Of a DNA stretch of 64,000 nucleotides, positions 50,774 through 62,724 are shown in pieces. Under the pieces are notes generated by a model. That model searched no databases and was not told where the DNA came from. It saw only the letters and a program-made list of their open reading frames with translations. The stretch comes from Phaeoceros laevis (Eukaryota; Anthocerotophyta; Anthocerotopsida; Notothyladales), in assembly GCA_049999765.1 (NCBI GenBank), contig JBNGIQ010009496.1:73213-137212 (forward strand). Direction: 5' to 3'. The translations under genes were made by a program, and so were the position numbers. Numbering within the stretch: the stretch's first letter is position 1; the number at the start of each line of letters is the position of its first letter.

Positions 50774-51030
50774 CTCAAAATGCAAAAGGAACATACAATC
50801 ATACATAGGTATCCAAACTCCTTAGATGAAATGGTATCACCAAAACGATTGAGACTCCCTAGCTAGGACTTGGTGAATTTAAAGGTTGTAGAATATAGTA
50901 AGTCCTCAGAGTCTCAAAATGCAAAAGGAATATACAATCATATATAGATATCCAAACTCCTTAGATGAAATCGTATCACCAAAACGATTGAGACTCCCTA
51001 GCTAGGGCTTGGTGAATTTAAAGGTTGTAG
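50774..51030. repeat. Tandem duplication, 139-bp period
   Basis: Two adjacent copies (about 50774-50893 and 50913-51030) share CTCAAAATGCAAAAGGAA, TATCCAAACTCCTTAGATGA, CACCAAAACGATTGAGACTC and GGTGAATTTAAAGGTTGTAG with few differences, so the duplication is young. Confidence 0.9.
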
Positions 51031-51739
51031 AGGCTCTTTGGGGCTTGGTGAAGCTGAGAGTTCGAGAAACTCTTATGGGGATCCCACTTGGTTTCTTTGC
51101 ACTGCACTCCTCCTTATATCATGGTGGTGAAGGAATACTTCAGAGTTTCAAGACCAAGCATCACAACAGCCGTTGATATTGAAACATGGTTAGAAGTGAG
51201 TAAGAAATGCATATGGGAGCGTAGGTTTTAGGAGATCAAAGGCTTTGGTGTGCAAGAGATGCCTACAAATTTGACATGGAAGGTGAGATTTCCTTGACCT
51301 TCTATCTGATTTCAAGTACTTCAGTTTTATAATTATTTTTGCAATGCACTGGACACATATTACAACTAAGTGTACGAAAGACTATAGATGAGTTGATTGA
51401 TTAACAGGGTTAAAAAAATGCAAAAAGCTTTTCCATGCATTGGACCTCGCTATCTGACAACAAACAAAAGTAATTGAAAGTTTGAACGTATGGATATATA
51501 CTAAATTCTTCCCACAAACCTTGCTTTTATAAGGGTCAAGTTTGCTCTAATATAGTGTAGGAAGCCAATCTTTTTAGATATATTGTCACTTCCCACTTGA
51601 GTTGTTTGGCCATTTGGATTCATGCTAGTGGCACATAATCATTACTTTATATCAAAAACACTGACATGGTGGCCTCCAATGGTCACAAGTTCAGAACCGT
51701 GTGCATGACGAGCACTAGAAAAATCAGCATAATGCAACT

Positions 51740-51787
51740 AAAATCCTAATCTGGGCACACTCCAAAATCCTAATCTGGGCACACTCC
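51740..51787. repeat. Perfect 24-bp tandem duplication
   Basis: AAAATCCTAATCTGGGCACA followed by CTCC occurs twice in direct succession, with no mismatch. Confidence 0.92.
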
Positions 51788-52319
51788 AGTACAAGATTAT
51801 GAGGTCGAATGATTGTGAAAGCTTATTTCACGAATCTAGCAGTCTGGCGTGAACCTTTCTCTTGACAATTTTCCTTTTTTAGTAGAGTCCTACCTTCCGC
51901 GCCAGGCCTTCCTCGACGTACTCAAAGTTGCGGATATCCTTTTTGTCGGTGTGTGACACAATGTGCGGCTTTATCCATTCCGAGCTTAAACCAAATCCCC
52001 ATGGACGTTAGGACCAAGGCGTCTTTCATATGTAGACGTCAGCGCATGTAAGGCTCAACATCAAAGTAGCTAAAGACGAGTTATAGAAGGAAAGTCTCAA
52101 TACTAACTCCATGTTACATGATCAAGCCCCGCATAAACTACAAAATTGGCAACAGCAGAAGTGGCTGTCTTGATGTGTACCTGTTACCTCTCCTAGATGA
52201 GTCCAAACCATCAATTCAATTTGTGCGCCATGACAAATAACGCGTCGAATGGCTTGCAATTCAAGTCTACGTTGCTCGATATTGTACAAATGTCACAGAT
52301 GGATATGATCAGAGTTCTT

Positions 52320-54824
52320 TTACAAGGAGCTGATTAGCTTCTGAATTTTTGCTCGACCACGCTCCCTTTCTTCAGAGCCATCCACGTCCCCGATGTTATC
52401 GTGATACTCCTGTTGATGAAGTCACATCCCCACCCAGACTAAAGCAATTCTTTCCAGTTCATAATAAAGCAGAAACTGGATACCAGGTTCTCCTCATTAC
52501 GCTGCACGAAATGCTGTAATGTGAACAACTCTCTCAAAATCTAATTGCTGGCCTCTCAGACAAAACGAACAGCTTACCTGGAGCACAGCCTTCACATCTT
52601 CCCTTGACAGCTTTTGCTGCTTCAACAAGAGCTGCAGACGGTCTCTAATTCCTGCATTCCTGTAGTGTCAGGTCACAGAAAGGGTCATGAACTCTGAAGA
52701 TAAGCTTAGGAAGTAAACTGCAAGGGTCAGTTGAACAACGTACTCAGAGGACCAGATGTGCGCCATGATGAGCGCCAGCAACTGCAAGAAAAAATTCTTC
52801 CTATTAGACACAGCCAACGTATACAATGGTGTAGTCCGGAATAGATGAACAATTTGGTTACCCCTTCATCTGAAGAGTAGTCTGCCAAGCATTACAACAA
52901 CTTCGAAAGATATGGTGCTGGGGATGGATTAGAAACTTGCCTGCAATGTATAGAGACCCGCTTCCAGCTTTGACAGATACTTTTCTTCCTCATCCACCTG
53001 CATTAAGCAACAAAACTCAGTGTTAACCCTCGACAAGACTTTATTAGATGATCCCAATTCGACAATGTCTTAGGTAGATTGCTGCAGAATGGCCATAGGG
53101 TATCGAACCTCAACATCATCAAGGCGCTGTTCATCCAGCTTCGATGAAGCAGCTCTTACACGATCTGAGTATCTGCATAAAATAACAAAAATTCAATTCC
53201 AAACAGGAATGATGAGTGCAGCATATCATCTGTTAAGTTAATTCGACATGTGGAAAGTATTACTCTACACAATTATGAAAAAAGGAACACTATTCCACAG
53301 CTCAGTTTATTTTTTTCGACTGCAATTACTCCAGCACTGGCTGCTGGCTGTCGACACTAATCTAAACCTTATACCTCAAATACAGCTCCATAAGCCGATC
53401 TGTCTTCTCAAACTCATTCTCTATGAATTTGCTTAGCAATCTCTCTCTCCTGGACCCACGGGAAAGCCAACCTACAAACATTGCACTTCAGAAGAGTAAA
53501 GCTCCCGCGGGGAAGTTACTGCATATTAATCTGCAGTGTTCATTGGCAGCACTTGCCCAGTTTAAAAGAATACCAAACAAAGATGATATCATTGAGATGA
53601 CACGTTCTTCTACTTCCTCCTGTGACCTATCGCCCCTTCTGGACTTGACTGGGACCTGGAAGACAGCAGAATGACGAATGTCTAAGTGGACTAAGGTCAA
53701 TCAGTGTCACGAACAAAACAAGTCTTGAGCAGAAACCCTACCTTTCCCATGAAAGCTGCAAACAGAGTCTTCAGGCCCAACACATCTACAAAGCGTTCAC
53801 ACGCTGCAGAGCACTTGGTCATAGCAAAGTCTAGTGCCTTCATGGCTGATGAGTATGCCAGTTTCTTCTGCTTCATAATGATAATCATGAGTTCAACCCC
53901 TTCAGCCTTCACAAATCTATCCTTGTTTTCCGCAGGCATGACTACAGTGCACAAGCTGTCAAAAAGATTCTCAAGCATTTCCTCCTCTTCACTGGTCTTG
54001 GGATCTCGTGACTTGTACAGGGCAACGGACTGAAGTATTGTATCGACCCCATTGAGCTGTCCCAGTCTCTTTTGGTTGGAAGAGCTACTCTGTAGTAGTA
54101 TTGCCAATATCTCACTGGCATACAACTTGTTGCTGTCGAACTCTCGAATTTTGATCCTGTTTAAAAGCCAGCGCAGCAGTTTTGTTCTCTCGCATACAAG
54201 CTCACCTACGGCTGGCTTCACCTCTATCATGTTTTCTATAATCGAAAGGGTATTGAACACAGCTGCTGCCTCATCGCTCTCTCCCTCGTCCAACCTGGAT
54301 AGGTTCTGCACAAGTAACTCTAGAGCATTATTCTCGATCATAGACTCCACTAGCACCGTGGCGGGCTCGTCACTCTCGCCAATGACATCCTCGTCGGTGA
54401 GCTCATTCAGCAAGTTCACCACGTCGATAGCAATATCTGTGTTCTCGTGACTAAGCAGCCCAAGTATGGAAGGAACAGAATTGAGCTTTACGATTTCCGG
54501 GTACAAGTCAGGCACAGCAGCCAGTGCCTGCAGTTTCTTCACTTCATCGTCCAAATCTACCTCAGACTCTACGAACTTCTCAGGAGTGTCTGCAAACTTC
54601 ATGCGCGCCTCTAAGTTATCACGCAGCTTCCTCTCAAAGGATAGCAACAATTTCTTCAACCCTCGGACATCGAGCACCTCCACAGTACTTTTACCATTTT
54701 CCAGAGCTTCCAAGAGCGCCAGGTCCACCTCTGGAGCCGCCTGTGTTGAAGGCTTTGCATCACCATTACCCAGACTGCCATTTGCCTCCAAAACTTCACG
54801 CTTCCTCTTGCCCTGAGATGCCAT
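52320..54824 (-). CDS. CTNNBL1: Beta-catenin-like protein 1 (CTNNBL1), spliceosome-associated
   Basis: ARM/HEAT-repeat protein associated with the Prp19 complex of the spliceosome; nuclear. Nine exons. Exon 1 (53742-54824) encodes 361 residues: an N-terminal basic segment (GKRKREVLEANG), then LDVRGLKKLLLSFERKLRDN, EIVKLNSVPSILGLLSHENT, AIDVVNLLNELTDEDVIGES and MKALDFAMTKCSAACERFVD. Later exons give EERVISMISSLFGILL, RRERLLSKFIENEFEKTDRL, LSKLEAGLYTLQ, LLALIMAHIWSSENAGIRDR and EYHDNIGDVDGSEERERGR, all in the order of CTNNBL1. The intron after LYTLQ starts with GC (GCAAGT at 52935-52940). The gene is divergent from tRNase Z. Confidence 0.95.
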
Positions 54825-55013
54825 CGTGTATTGTCACCAAATTGATTTTACGCCATGCATACGACTCCACAGTCGATCAATCACACATGGGATGATGGGA
54901 AACCGGGTGGCAAATCGACTGTCTCGCGTAGTACTCTTTAGGGCTGCACTCTTGTTGGTAGCCTTGTTATCCACAGGTTGCAGCTTCGATTTCAGCCTTC
55001 ATGTTGAGCTTCC
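54825..55013. promoter_or_regulatory. Bidirectional promoter region of CTNNBL1 and tRNase Z
   Basis: 189 bp lie between the two start codons. No clear TATA element is visible. If the tRNase Z start is instead a downstream ATG (55217), the gap widens to about 390 bp. Confidence 0.45.
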
Positions 55014-57067
55014 ATGCCCGGTTGTATTTGTCTGCCGACTCTTTCCTTGTGGACTGTGCCGAGCAGCGGTTTGAGCCCTCGCCTCCGATTTCACAGAAGC
55101 TTGAGCACGGTTACGTGCCACAGATTTCTGCGCACGACGCAGGACGGCCTACAGGAGTTCGGCTTGCTCAGTACGGATGTACCGCTTCTACACAGCAGGG
55201 CAGAGGCAGGGCGTCAGATGGGGAAGCACCCCAGGAATGTGGAGCAACAGGTGGGAGTAGAGGGAGTGGTCGAAGGATCTGCTCGTAGTGGAAAAGTAAA
55301 GAACAGATTAGAGGTGGATGGATTGCCAATCGAGGGCATCTCCATTGGTGGACATGAGACTTGCATCATGCTCCCATCTATGAAGGTTGCCTTTGATATT
55401 GGCCGGTGTCCGCAACGTGCCATTTCTCAGGATTTTCTCTTCATCTCCCATGCACATATGGATCATATTGTACGTCATTCTCTCCTCATCTCCTCATCTT
55501 TCTCAGGAGTTCTTGTCCTCTTTTTTGGATCAGAGTGACGGTAGCTTCCGATTTGACTCCATGAGCACTTTGGCCAATTCCTCATTGTTGTGTTTCCTGG
55601 CAGGGTGGCGTGGCCATGTACGTGGCCACCAGGGGATTGTATAAAATGAAACCGCCCACTGTGATTGTCCCATCCTGTATTAAAGGAACGGTTGAGAAGC
55701 TGTTTGATGTTTACAGAGAATTGGATGGTTCTGAGCTGAAGCACGAGTTGATAGCCTTGGATGTGGGTACGCTCTGCATACACTCCATGTGAATTATCTC
55801 TAGGCATGCTTGGTTGTTGACATGGTGCCGGAATGGCACTCTGACGTGAAGTCTATTCTGCTGGCAGGTCGGACAGGAGTTTGACATGGGGAAAGGATTT
55901 GTTGTGAAACCTTTCAAGACGTATCATGTAGTTCCTAGCCAGGTACAAGGATGTTTGTAATCTGTTCGCATTTGATGCCCACAGGTTTTAAGTGTCGGAG
56001 TTAGAACTGGCAAAGTGACGTCTTGTAATCTTATGTGTTATTCTCCACCCAGTGGGGGTGGATCCAATATGCAATGGTGGTAGTTGCATGCAACAATATG
56101 AACAGGTCATGCCTCATGTCGCAGAGGACTCTGCTTACCCGGATTAGTCAGATGAGGGCTCTTTTGTGTACATTTTCCTGAAGGTTTCATGTCTCTTGCA
56201 GGGCTATATCATCTATTCTGTCAAGAAGAAGCTTAAGCCACAATATTTGGGATTACCTGGTCCAGAGATCAGGGATTTGAAGCTCTCCGGTGCTGAGGTA
56301 TTCACAGGTATCCTTACCACTTGTGCTGACATTGATACTCGAGTTTGGTTCTTTTGGATTGAAATCCTAGATTGAAACTCTAAACTAGAAGACCAACGTA
56401 ATTTTGTACTTGCAGATAACAGATACAATAGTGTCACCTGAGGTAGCCTTTACTGGTGATACAATGGCTGACTTTGTGGTGGATCAGGCTAACAGTGACG
56501 TTTTAAAGGCCAAGCTGCTGATAATGGAGGTGAAAGTTCGAATTGTCCTTTTTTGTACACTACAATCACTGTAGTACCTTCCTCGTATGGTCAGGTTCTT
56601 GCCCTCTCGACCTTACCAAATCTCTTCACTTCTCTCATGCAGAGCACATTCGTTGATGATTCAGTATCTGTGGAGAATGCACGGGACTATGGGCACACTC
56701 ATCTTTTTGAGGTGGGTTAACAAGCGTGTAAGCATTTAAGACTTAAATATTGTAGTAAATGCCTAGGCTCACCGGAAGCCGTGTGATTCGGGACTTTACT
56801 CTAGCTGAGCATTAAATAGCAATGCGTGTGCAGATCGTGTCTCTCTCAGAGAAATTCCAAAACAAGGCCATTGTCCTCATCCATTTTTCAGCTCGGTACC
56901 AAGAGCAGGTATGTCATACTCTCAAAACAGGATCAGTGGATTTTTTTGCCTTGAAGTGTTACTGTAGATTCATAAACTACGTGTCCCTGCAGGAGATAAC
57001 GAGAGCTATTCAAAATCTTCCAGAATCTCTAAGGGGGCGAGTCTTCGCATTAACTGAAGGGTTTTGA
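55014..57067 (+). CDS. TRZ: Short-form tRNase Z (ribonuclease Z), probably organellar
   Basis: Zinc metallo-beta-lactamase endonuclease that cuts the 3' trailer from pre-tRNA. Eight exons: 55014-55466, about 55604-55760, 55868-55941, about 56202-56300, 56416-56530, 56641-56710, 56833-56909 and 56993-57067. The Zn-binding motif II is HAHMDH, with the first His at residue 146. Other family blocks are FKTYHVVPSQGYIIYSVKKK, EVAFTGDTMADFV, LLIMESTFVDD, GHTHLFE and IHFSARYQ. The length and single metal centre mark the short (ELAC1/TRZ1-TRZ2) type. Before the conserved GLPIEGISIGGHETC lie about 100 residues rich in Arg/Ser/Leu, like a transit peptide, which suggests the plastid form. A cytosolic form could start at the internal ATG at 55217. 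Confidence 0.93.
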
Positions 57068-58266
57068 AGGTGCAGTTTCCCGATGGTGATCATAACTCTT
57101 CTGAGTTTCATCTACAAACCAGCTTGTAGGAATGGTTGAAAAGCCCTTGTGCATGCCCTTACAACGCTGTTTCAATTAATCCATTGGTGGTCGAGTGATG
57201 ATACTTGCTTACTCGCTTGATCCAGTGCGGTATTGAATTGAATTGATATATTTCGGATCCGATAACATGTTCACCCGAGGTGTGACCCGGTATATACTCT
57301 GAAACTATTTCACAAATGCATCCGTGTCCATCGATTCACTGTCGCTGCCAAGTACACGATCACGAGAAAAAGGGAGCACCTCCAAAGACATCGCGGGGCT
57401 CCGTAGACAGCGGGTCTCCAAAGACAGCGCGGCCAGATTCAAGCATCGAAAACATAGGGTTTCATAGAAGTTTCGAAGTCTAGGGCACAGAGATTCTAGG
57501 GCACAGCAACCTTAAGATGTGGTGTCCTAGACAGTTGTAAGGAAGTCTTCTTCTCGAATTGTGGAACTCAAGGGGCGGCAGGTTGCACGCTAATAGGTGG
57601 TGCTGTGAAATTTTGATGGCTGTAGTGGGAAACACAAGTAGACGTATCTCCGAGTCTGTTCTTGTTGTCTGCTTGCGGGTCGTCTGCGCAGTCCGTGTGT
57701 ACAACTTTGTGACAGCCTATGCACAAAACGTTGAATGGTGGATCTGCCATAGAAGCTGGCGAGCGGAAAGCAAGGGTCGACTTCTTAGTGAGGCTCTTGC
57801 TATAGCTTGCCTAAATCTCCCGTCGACCGTTTCAGCAGTTACGGCTCTGAATTGTGGGGTGACAAGTATGAGGAAACGCACTGGGCACCGACACTCAAAT
57901 GAGGCATACGCTTTGGGCCTAGAAAACCCTTTTCTGACTTGATTGCCCCTCGGATCAGAAAGTTGTGTTTATTTCGTTATTCCTTCAAGTCTACTATGTC
58001 TTGGACTGTCACGACTGCAGCAGTAGACCTGGAACAGCGTGTGCAAGGATGATGATCCACAAGTACCATCAAAGTCCTATTTGCTTTTGCAATGCGGAAC
58101 AAGTTCATCTGAGCATGTAGCCAGCCTCTTGATCAACCACCGTCTTACTGGTGCCGTGGTGGTTATGCCTGACTGAATTCTTGCTGCTAATCTTTTCTCA
58201 GCAGGAACGGTTCATCCTCCATCTGCCCTTTGGCCTTTTGAAGGACTCGAAACAAAATCCGCCAGC
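57068..58266. other. Intergenic region between tRNase Z and the Vma12-like gene
   Basis: No recognisable gene. The 127-codon plus ORF at 57559-57942 has no identifiable domain and no splice context. The last 100-200 bp probably include the Vma12 5' UTR and promoter. Confidence 0.4.
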
Positions 58267-59214
58267 ATGGCTGTGAAGGAATCTGTTTCGGAAATAAATG
58301 GTCTTGATGATACGCGGTGTTTACTCCTGAATTCAACTCCTGCCATTCAGGATCTTTTAGGTGAAGTTCCTCGCCTAGCAGATCTCGGGTGCCTGCCTTC
58401 AGCAGTGGCCCTAGAAGCAGTCAAGCACGCGGGGGCTGCCAGTGTTCCGTATCCGCTCTTGCGTGACCTATGGAGACACTTGTATCCCAGCCATGTTTGC
58501 CGCTTTCGTCAGTTGGTGGCTGGCAGTACATTCTTCTTGGAAAGTCCAGCCCCACGAATTAAGGTTAGTCCCTTGCCTAACTTGGTATTTCTGCGTGCAA
58601 ATGCGGAGGAATTTGTCGTTCATCTTCTTACACACTTACCTCAACGCTTTCGTGCCCTTCAGAGTCAGGAGTTACTTGACAGGCTGACTAAACTGCAAGA
58701 TTTAGCGGACAGGAAGGAATATGATGCTCTTGTTAGCGACATCACGGTGCCCCAGAAGGAGTATTTCTCCTCCTACAAAGATCAACTCGGATTTGGTACC
58801 CTTTTTTTTCTTGATTTTTCCATATATTGTAACCTTCAATTGTCCATAGTTTCTTGGAACGCCCTTGTAACGTGGGTATCTGTTTTAATGCAGGCCTTCA
58901 TGTGATAGCAACAATGTTTACTTGCTTCATGGTTGGCTACGGCATCTTCCGAGCCCTTTTTCAAAATAACCCAGTTCTTGTAAGTCTCGTTCCCATGCTG
59001 TCATGCTGTCAGGTCTTCAAGTCTTAAGTTTTAGGTGGTCAATGTTTTTCTGTGCAGATAGTACTTTTGAGTGCTGGTAACGTGAATTACTTCGTGGAAT
59101 ATGCAGCATGTAACTGGAGGCATGATGGGCTTAATTTTCGGCATGTTCCTTGAAACAACTTTGTATATTATAAGCGTCGCACAACGTGACAAGGAGCACG
59201 TCAAGAGCAGTTGA
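58267..59214 (+). CDS. VMA12: V-ATPase assembly factor, Vma12/TMEM199-like
   Basis: ER membrane factor needed to assemble the V0 sector of the vacuolar H+-ATPase. Three exons: 58267 to about 58795, about 58894-58980, and 59112-59214. The soluble N-terminal region holds the Vma12 block NLVFLRANAEEFVVHLLTHL-like helices and SELLDRL-type sequence (SQELLDRLTKLQDLADRKEY), then the hallmark SDITVPQKEYFSSYKDQLGF. Two C-terminal membrane helices follow (HVIATMFTCFMVGYGIFRAL; TGGMMGLIFGMFLETTLYII), with a short charged tail. Length (about 239 residues) fits plant Vma12 homologues. Exon junction phases are consistent. Confidence 0.9.
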
Positions 59215-59673
59215 GGCTACCAAATGTCTTTCCTCGTCACACTCAAAGACTGCTGAAAAAACACTATTACCCTTCCGTGGGGTCTAGTGGGGTGTGCATG
59301 AGCTTAATCAGGTATGCGGAAAGGGTGTTCAGCATCGCATTTTGTGGTCTTGTCGACGACTTTCACTCACTCTCTCTGTCTGGCAGCTATACTTCGAAGC
59401 GAAGACCTTAGGTGATGGCCGTGCCGTGAAGATTAACTTCGACAGTGATAGTTGCGATGGACTGCCGTAGTCATCTTGCCAGGGTCCATGTGTTACATAG
59501 ACTTCATAGGGTCTAAGGTACGTGCTCCCCAACGAAGGTCCATCAGCATCCTTAGCCGTGGTAGATGTGGTGAGGACGATCGTTGGGTGGTTCAGTAAGA
59601 GCGAAATTTCCAACAAGCTGTTGTCATCTTGAGACTCGTGCCGTGCCTCCTAGTAATAGCACAAATTGGCATA
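59215..59673. other. Convergent 3' region
   Basis: Downstream flanks of the Vma12-like gene (plus) and the F-box gene (minus). No further gene or clear terminator signal is seen. Confidence 0.4.
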
Positions 59674-60933
59674 TCATTGTAGTATTGTATCCAATGTGGG
59701 GAATAGCACCCCGATTTCGTCAGAATAGGACTTGAACAAGTGGTCAACGAGCAATGGAAAACGAGGCAGCCAGTGCCACGACCTTGTCCTAAAATTATAT
59801 AAAAGAACTGCAGTGCTTGCACATCCTCCCCCTGTGAAGTACAACAAGTCCCCCTGCCCGATGCACCTAAATTCCTCGAAATTGACCTTCTGCAGAAAGA
59901 CTTTGCAAATGGACTTCGGCATTCTGTCTACTTCCACCCACTTTTCTTCTTGCTCATGTAGCTGCCATATGCGGATAGGACCCTTGGAGTAGTGCAGTCC
60001 CCGCTCCCAGCAGTTGTCCATTCCTCCAATTATCAGCAAACGGCCTTCACGCTCCATGAGATGCGGTTCCACAACATATCTTTCACATGACACGTAAAAC
60101 GAGTTTTCAAGCAGGATCCTAGTCCTCAGTTAAAATGGGAAGAATATGCAGCCCAATCAGTGCAGACAGGCAGCAGCTTGTTGTATACAGAATACTTTAA
60201 CGCACCTGGGCACAGGAACTGGTATTTCTCCCCAAACGGCATTCGCGATGTCATACTGGATTACTCGGTTTGGCAACCTTGCCATTCCATACAGGTGAGT
60301 GCCATTCACGCATATCCCAAGCTCATCCTCATAGCCCACAAGTCCTCGGGGGAGCCTACCACCATATGTCCATCGGCCGGTTGCAGAACTGTAGATGTCT
60401 GTCACCCGGTCCTCACAAAAGTTTCGATCTGCAATTACTAAAGTGAATGTCCTTGACGCTTTGTCTACAGCCATGCCTGCTAAGAAAGGAGGACCTAGAG
60501 GACGCCTGTGTGGTAAGGCTGGCAACTTGTGGAATCCTTTTTGCCCATTGTATATTGGATTACAGACATAGAAGACTGAGCTGTAGGAATCGGTAGAGCA
60601 GAAACAGAGAAGTCCTCCAGCGCTCGCTATAAGTGCATAGCGGTCACTGTGCGGAAGGAAAGGTAAGAGAATCTGATGCCATCCACCTAGAACAGGGTCA
60701 TACGCTGCAACAGCCTCAAACCCTCCCACCACGGTATGGAAGATGAAGAAGGGATGGCCAAAGGAAGATGGACGAATTGTCTGCTCATATACACGAAGGA
60801 AACTGGGCGACAATATTAGGAAATTCCAAGCTTTGCAAGTGCCACGGAGCTGAAGAAGCTTCAAGACGGGTAATCTTGCAAGAATTCTCTCAATAAGCTC
60901 ATTTGGAAGTCTGCTCCATATCTTGTCATCCAT
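59674..60933 (-). CDS. F-box/kelch-repeat protein
   Basis: Substrate-recognition subunit of an SCF ubiquitin ligase, by family. Two exons: about 60204-60933 and 59674 to about 60083, joined in phase at the P-R-Y codon junction. The F-box lies at residues 5-45 (WSRLPNELIERILARLPVLK, LLQLRGTCKAWN). Kelch-like blades follow (AAYDPVLGGWHQILLP, ASAGGLLCFCSTDSY, VTDIYSSATGRWTYGGRLPR, GRLLIIGGMDNCWER, CIGQGDLLYFTGGG). Length is about 380 residues. It resembles the plant F-box family At5g15710/UFO-like in layout, but the substrate cannot be inferred. Confidence 0.9.
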
Positions 60934-61757
60934 GAGCTATAGTCCCGAGATATGATCCTACACACTCAATGAAACTTGTCTCTCCTCTCAGCCCTTCACA
61001 AGAGTACATTTGGGCAGATCATGATCATTGTCCACCGGTGACCACTGCAGCGCAGAACTCACACACCGACAGGCTTGTGCCACCCTTCCACGATACGCCG
61101 AAGGACTGGTGTGAGATTTCCATGGATAGATACTCCAAAATCTGGCACACAAAAGGGGCTCGCAGGACAGTGCATTAGCATCGAGAATTGAGATTGTCAA
61201 TCGGAAACCAAAGCCAGGTGTAAGACAGTTTTCAGCTTCTTGCATGGTGATCCACTGTCATCGTACCATCAGCCTACGCTGATAAAACAGAAAAGCAAAC
61301 AAGAACATACCGCTATCAGCCTCCACGAGATGCGCGCCAAGCTGCAGCAAGCGCTAGGAGTGCTGAAGCAACTCGGCTCAAACAAATCTTTGCCAGGGAG
61401 TGGCGTACGGCACTTCCCATCGCTCTCACAGGTCACCCCAAGGGCTCCCAAAGCACCACGGAGTGACTGGCCAGCCAGATGAACGCAGCATCTTAACCCG
61501 ATTTGAGGGGCCAGGGAGGACAGGGAAGAGCGTGAAGAGATGCCAAAGGAAGAAGAGAAGCGTGTTTCCAGGGGTCCAATTCATGGCACCTGCCACCGCA
61601 TCGAACCTGCAAGCCCCTGTTTGCAGTCGACGTGGCTTTCGTCCAGGCTCTCTCTCTGTACGGGTGTCGTGCAACGAGAAACGATACCAGTTGATGAGTG
61701 CGTGGTGACTCCGTTGGGCCGAGCTCATTGCCGCAGCCGAGCACGGGAGGCGAAAGG
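60934..61757. other. Divergent intergenic region
   Basis: Promoter regions for the F-box gene (minus) and the thioredoxin-like gene (plus). The overlapping ORFs at 61400-61850 on both strands show no domain and look like chance frames. Confidence 0.4.
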
Positions 61758-62724
61758 ATGGCGTTTGCTCCGGTCGTAGCGTCCGTCTTGGCGGCGATGC
61801 TCATGCTAACGGTGTGGCAGCGGGACCATACTTCAATGGCCTTTACCATCCCCGTTCGCTACGACGGTTTTGTGCTGCATCCACAGGCTCGCAACGCGGT
61901 GGTTCTGGAGAAGTTTATCGACCCTCTGTGTCCGGATTGCAAGCAGGCGTGGCCGGTCATCCAGGAGGTATTGGAGCACTACGGCTCGGCCTTGGAATTC
62001 ATTGGCCATCCATTCCCAAATCCGTAGGTATCTTTCTTTTTTGCATCACCTGCTTGTCGCTGCTTCCAATTTCAGTTCTGGTTCTTGATCATGAGTCCTG
62101 TTGCAGGTTTCACCACAACGCGTACTTGGCTGGAAGGCTGCTACACGCAGCAAATTCCATCAACTCGTCCCTCGTGTATCCTCTCTTGGAACTCATCTAT
62201 GAGAATCAGGTACGCGACTACCTTGACTACCTGCCAAATTTTTGGCTTCCCCCGCGGGCAGCGGTACAGTACCAATCTGGAACATAGGAGTGCAGGATGC
62301 TGATAGCATGGCTTTGATAGGATTCATTCTCAAATGACAATACAGCAAGGGAAACTACGGCCAGCGTCATAGGGCGATTTGTGGGCTTGGGTGGTAAGCT
62401 TGGAGCCTCCACAGATCATTTTCGAGCTGGCTTTCAGGATCCTGCCACTGACCAAGCCGCTCGGATCTCATTCAAAGTACGAGTGTCTGTCATTCTTTGA
62501 TGCAGCTCGGTCAGCTTGAAATTGTTTTTGCAACTCCCCTTATGCTTGGCTACTGTTTTTTACAGTACGGGTGCTCCAGAGTGGTGACCTCTACTCCAAC
62601 TTTTTTGGTGAACGGTGTGCTTGTGGAGGGAGCAGATCAGACTTGGACATTTCAGGACTGGGTCAAGGTACTTGATCCTTTAATATCTGGGACTGCTCCC
62701 AAAGCCTGGCTGAATTGGATGTGA
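61758..62724 (+). CDS. Thioredoxin-superfamily (DsbA-like) protein, secretory pathway
   Basis: Related to the plant At1g20225/At1g76020 proteins. Five exons join in phase: 61758-62024, about 62108-62209, about 62259-62286, about 62351-62480 and about 62571-62724. The N-terminus MAFAPVVASVLAAMLMLTVW is a signal peptide or anchor. The thioredoxin-fold start is VVLEKFIDPLCPDCKQAWP, with a CPDC redox-type motif; the Arabidopsis relatives have CPDS there, so this copy may be redox-competent. FHHNAYLAGRLLHAANS follows, then GGKLGASTDHFRAGF, and the cis-Pro strand TSTPTFLVNGVLVEGADQTW. Start chosen at 61758, because the upstream in-frame ATG at 61698 would bury the signal peptide. The third exon is the least certain. 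Confidence 0.88.

Larger units (their letters stand above)
48755..52319. other. AT-rich intergenic region with several tandem duplications
   Basis: The first about 300 bp upstream of LST8 are GC-rich. The rest is AT-rich, without any recognisable gene. It holds duplications at 49329-49481, 50774-51030 and 51740-51787, listed separately. ORFs here are short and have no recognised domain. Confidence 0.45.

Noticed and set aside
53704-54895. Plus-strand ORFs of 109-132 codons opposite CTNNBL1
   Set aside because: Antisense shadows of the 361-codon first exon.
57559-57942. 127-codon plus ORF between tRNase Z and Vma12
   Set aside because: No recognisable domain, no splicing context, and overlapping antisense frames of similar quality.
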